A stretch of 9,075 nt of DNA, taken from Spirochaetae bacterium HGW-Spirochaetae-7. Its GTDB lineage: Bacteria; Spirochaetota; Spirochaetia; Treponematales; UBA12059. Below the pieces are notes generated by a model that had not been told where the DNA came from, searched no databases, and was given only the letters and a program-made list of their open reading frames with translations. Below, one piece after another: positions 7,355-9,075 of this stretch (the first letter of the stretch is position 1; every line of letters starts with the position of its first letter). Both the position numbers and the translations under genes were made by a program. The stretch lies in the NCBI GenBank assembly GCA_002839245.1, contig PGXR01000226.1, forward strand, positions 1-9,075. Reading direction: 5' to 3'.

Positions 7355-8728
7355 TCAGTCGTGCTTACGGCCGAACGATGAATCCATGTTCAGTTCTCCA
7401 CGGTACTTGGCTACGGTCCTCCTTGCGAGCTTGATGCCCTTCCGGGCGAGGATTTCGGTGATGTCCTGGTCGGACATCGCCTTGGTCTCGTTTTCGATGA
7501 TTTCCTTGACAACCTGCTTCACGCCGCTCTTGGAAAACCTCGAACCCCTGCTCCCCGAGCCCGAGATGCTGTTGGTGAAGAAATAGCGCAGCTCGAAGAT
7601 GCCCCAGTCGGTCTGGACATATTTCTTGCCGGCTATGCGGGAGATGGTCGTCTCGTGCACTCCCACCTCACCGGCGATGTCCTTGAGCGTCAGGGGCGCC
7701 AGGTATTTCGGTCCCCGCGCAAAGAAGGGCCGCTGGAATTCCACGATCGACCTGACGACCTTGAGCAGGGTCCTGTTTCGCTGCTGTATGCTCTGGATGA
7801 ACCACCGCGCCTTGCGGATGTTGTCCTTGACGAATACGTCGGTAACCTTGTCGTGCTTCTCGGCGGAAAGCCGGTCGAAGAACGGGTTGATGCCGACGAC
7901 CGGTATCTCCTCGTCGTTGATGATGATGACGAATTCGCCGTCCTTGAGCCTGACCTGCACATCGGGCGTGACGTAGCGGGTTTCTTCCGCGGAGTACTGC
8001 CTTCCGGGGAAGGGATTGAGGGCCTTGATGAACGCAAGCGCCTCCTCCATTGTGGCATCGCTCGCCTTGAGACGCTTCTGTATCTCCTGGTGCTTGCCGT
8101 GCTCGAGCAGGTCTATGTGGTTGCGCAATATTTCCCGCGCAAGCGGCGGGGCGCCGGGCACGAGTTCGGTCTGGACCAGGATCGATTCGCGGTAGTCGGC
8201 GACGCATACGCCGACCGGCTCGAAGCTCCTGATGATGGCCATCACCCGGTCGACAGTATCCTTCGAAGTGCCGCGGCATAGGATGTACGGGTCTTCCTTG
8301 TGGAAGCCGTCGGAATCGAGGTTCTGTATGAGGTTTTCACCGACGGAACGCTGGGCCGAGGTGATGGGCTGCAGCCTGAGCTGCCACAGCAGGTGTTCCT
8401 GGAGAGTCTCGGGCATGGTGATGGCGCCTTCGAGGAACATCCTCTTGGAGTCCGAGTCGTCATCGTTGGATCTGCTGAAACCCGGGTCGGAGCTGTCTTC
8501 GAACCGGCGCTGGGCTTCCGAATCCGATACGCGTTCCTCCGGTATGGACTCGAGCGACATCGTAGAACGGTCTTCCAGCACCTCGAGGGCGGGATTTGCC
8601 TCGATCTCCTGCTGTATCTCTTCCTTGAGCTCCTGAAGAGGTAGCGACATCAGGCGTATGGACTGGATCATCTGCGGACTGAGCTTCTGGCGCTGCTCCT
8701 GGATGATCGATGGCCGCTGAAACTGCAA
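7355..8728 (-). CDS. rpoN: RNA polymerase sigma-54 factor
   Basis: The product is about 457 residues (E. coli RpoN is 477). Region I is at the N-terminus (QRQKLSPQMIQSIRLMSLPLQELKEEI), where activators act, followed by an acidic linker (about 55-95). The core-binding domain spans about 105-295. The DNA-binding part has a helix-turn-helix (TLKDIAGEVGVHETTISRIAGKKY) and ends with the RpoN box ARRTVAKYR, which reads the -24 promoter element. Sigma-54 needs an AAA+ activator, and one candidate (the broken ntrX) lies in this window. The core-domain stretch GVCVADYRESILVQ is more divergent than the usual GVGARDL form. The frame opens with GTG at 8734, but GGAGG (8740-8736) is only one base from that GTG and seven bases from the TTG at 8728, so I prefer the TTG. 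It forms a unit with hpf. Confidence 0.96.
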   Translation of the reverse strand: MQFQRPSIIQEQRQKLSPQMIQSIRLMSLPLQELKEEIQQEIEANPALEVLEDRSTMSLESIPEERVSDSEAQRRFEDSSDPGFSRSNDDDSDSKRMFLEGAITMPETLQEHLLWQLRLQPITSAQRSVGENLIQNLDSDGFHKEDPYILCRGTSKDTVDRVMAIIRSFEPVGVCVADYRESILVQTELVPGAPPLAREILRNHIDLLEHGKHQEIQKRLKASDATMEEALAFIKALNPFPGRQYSAEETRYVTPDVQVRLKDGEFVIIINDEEIPVVGINPFFDRLSAEKHDKVTDVFVKDNIRKARWFIQSIQQRNRTLLKVVRSIVEFQRPFFARGPKYLAPLTLKDIAGEVGVHETTISRIAGKKYVQTDWGIFELRYFFTNSISGSGSRGSRFSKSGVKQVVKEIIENETKAMSDQDITEILARKGIKLARRTVAKYRGELNMDSSFGRKHD

Positions 8729-8735
8729 CGTCACT

Positions 8736-8740
8736 CCTCC
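8736..8740 (-). promoter_or_regulatory. Ribosome binding site deciding the rpoN start
   Basis: GGAGG on the minus strand lies 7 bases before TTG (8728-8726) but only 1 base before GTG (8734-8732). Normal spacing favours the TTG start. Confidence 0.6.
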
Positions 8741-8783
8741 CGTTCGCTTAAAGGCCGCACCGCTATCGCGGCACCATGATTCA

Positions 8784-8811
8784 ATGGTATAGCATCGCCG
8801 GGTAATGTCAA
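8784..8811 (-). promoter_or_regulatory. Candidate sigma-70 promoter of rpoN-hpf
   Basis: On the minus strand a perfect TTGACA (8811-8806) is followed after 16 bases by TACCAT (8789-8784), a 4 of 6 match to TATAAT. A transcript would start near 8777 and have a leader of roughly 48 bases. That leader contains a small GCCGC/GCGGC inverted repeat (8754-8758 with 8768-8772). ACCAT-N6-ATGGT (8773-8788) overlaps the -10. Confidence 0.5.
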
Positions 8812-8830
8812 GAAGACCGGATGCAGCCGA

Positions 8831-8849
8831 TTGTACGTCTATTATACAA
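8831..8849. repeat. Inverted repeat TTGTA-N9-TACAA
   Basis: TTGTA (8831-8835) and TACAA (8845-8849) form a 5-bp dyad with a 9-base spacer in the divergent rpoN / 9005-gene intergenic region. It could be an operator. It is not the CIRCE element nor a known LexA box. Confidence 0.3.
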
Positions 8850-8890
8850 AAACCGTGCCTATTTTAGACAATTAAGCACGAACGGGGACG

Positions 8891-8917
8891 AAATCGCCTT
8901 GACGCATGAAAATCGCC
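8891..8917 (+). repeat. Tandem direct repeat AAATCGCC flanking a -35 element
   Basis: AAATCGCC occurs at 8891-8898 and again at 8910-8917, 19 bases apart. The candidate -35 TTGACG (8899-8904) lies between the copies. The arrangement fits a tandem operator but may be chance. Confidence 0.35.
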
Positions 8918-8928
8918 CTTATTATTTT
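8899..8928 (+). promoter_or_regulatory. Candidate promoter for the plus-strand gene at 9005
   Basis: TTGACG (8899-8904) and TATTTT (8923-8928) are separated by 18 bases in an AT-rich stretch. The predicted transcript would carry a leader of about 70 bases. The -35 matches 5 of 6; the -10 matches only 4 of 6. Confidence 0.4.
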
Positions 8929-9004
8929 ACAATCATACCCGTCCGGCTTGCTGCCCGCCATTTCCTGGGCAAGCCCGCGGTCATCATCAAAGCAGAGCGA
9001 GGCT

Positions 9005-9075
9005 ATGTCCAAACAAAAGAAGCAAGATAGCGAAGAACGCCTTGAAGGCACGGATGTCGGAGCGGGCCAGGAGCA
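9005..9075 (+). CDS. Start of a plus-strand gene, possibly the GrpE co-chaperone
   Basis: An ATG at 9005 with AGCGAGG a few bases upstream opens a frame that stays open to the right edge. It codes for 23 residues, MSKQKKQDSEERLEGTDVGA followed by GQE. The charged, lysine- and glutamate-rich, low-complexity start resembles the disordered N-terminus of GrpE, the nucleotide exchange factor of DnaK. With so little sequence this is only a suggestion, and other proteins begin similarly. No CIRCE element (the HrcA operator) is visible upstream. It is divergent from rpoN. Confidence 0.5.
   Translation, partial: MSKQKKQDSEERLEGTDVGAGQE

Noticed and set aside
8854..8880. Possible CIRCE (HrcA) element
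   Set aside because: The half-sites are in the opposite order (GTGC first, GCAC second), with a 17-base spacer, so this is not the TTAGCACTC-N9-GAGTGCTAA element.
8821..9030. A 69-codon plus-strand open frame in the rpoN upstream region
   Set aside because: It overlaps the better-supported ATG at 9005 out of frame, covers the candidate promoter and has no ribosome binding site.

Overview
The window reads as ordinary chromosomal DNA from a GC-rich bacterium, most likely a spirochaete (Spirochaetota, Treponema-related). This is inferred from protein character, not from a search. The HPr kinase and LexA look spirochaetal to me, and sigma-54, HPr kinase, HPr and an NtrY/NtrX-type two-component pair sit on one segment. 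I see no insertion sequence, CRISPR array, phage gene, tRNA or rRNA.

Almost everything lies on the minus strand, so gene order runs from high to low coordinates. At the right edge a plus-strand gene begins (9005 onward, possibly grpE). It is divergent from rpoN across an AT-rich intergenic region of about 275 bases with candidate promoters both ways. The first minus-strand unit is rpoN (sigma-54) followed by hpf (ribosome hibernation factor), closed by a strong intrinsic terminator at 6949-6977. The second unit is a probable six-gene operon: hprK, ptsH, ntrY, ntrX, lexA, holA. From ptsH onward the genes overlap by 1 or 4 bases or are separated by 7 to 20 bases, which suggests translational coupling. 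After a 175-base gap, a PAS-GGDEF protein runs off the left edge.

Functionally the segment joins carbon/phosphate sensing (HprK phosphorylating HPr at Ser46), a membrane sensor kinase with a sigma-54-type activator, sigma-54 itself, the SOS repressor, a clamp-loader subunit and a c-di-GMP-type signalling protein. The layout recalls the proteobacterial rpoN-hpf-ptsN-npr cluster, with HprK/HPr where the nitrogen PTS genes would be.

The main anomaly is in ntrX. The receiver domain and the AAA+/HTH part are in different frames, and the join lacks roughly 15 residues of the usual linker, so this looks like a small out-of-frame deletion (real or an assembly artefact), not a single-base error. Its sigma-54 contact loop is also non-canonical (GSFTDA instead of GAFTGA). 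I found no convincing undescribed system; the other observations are modest.
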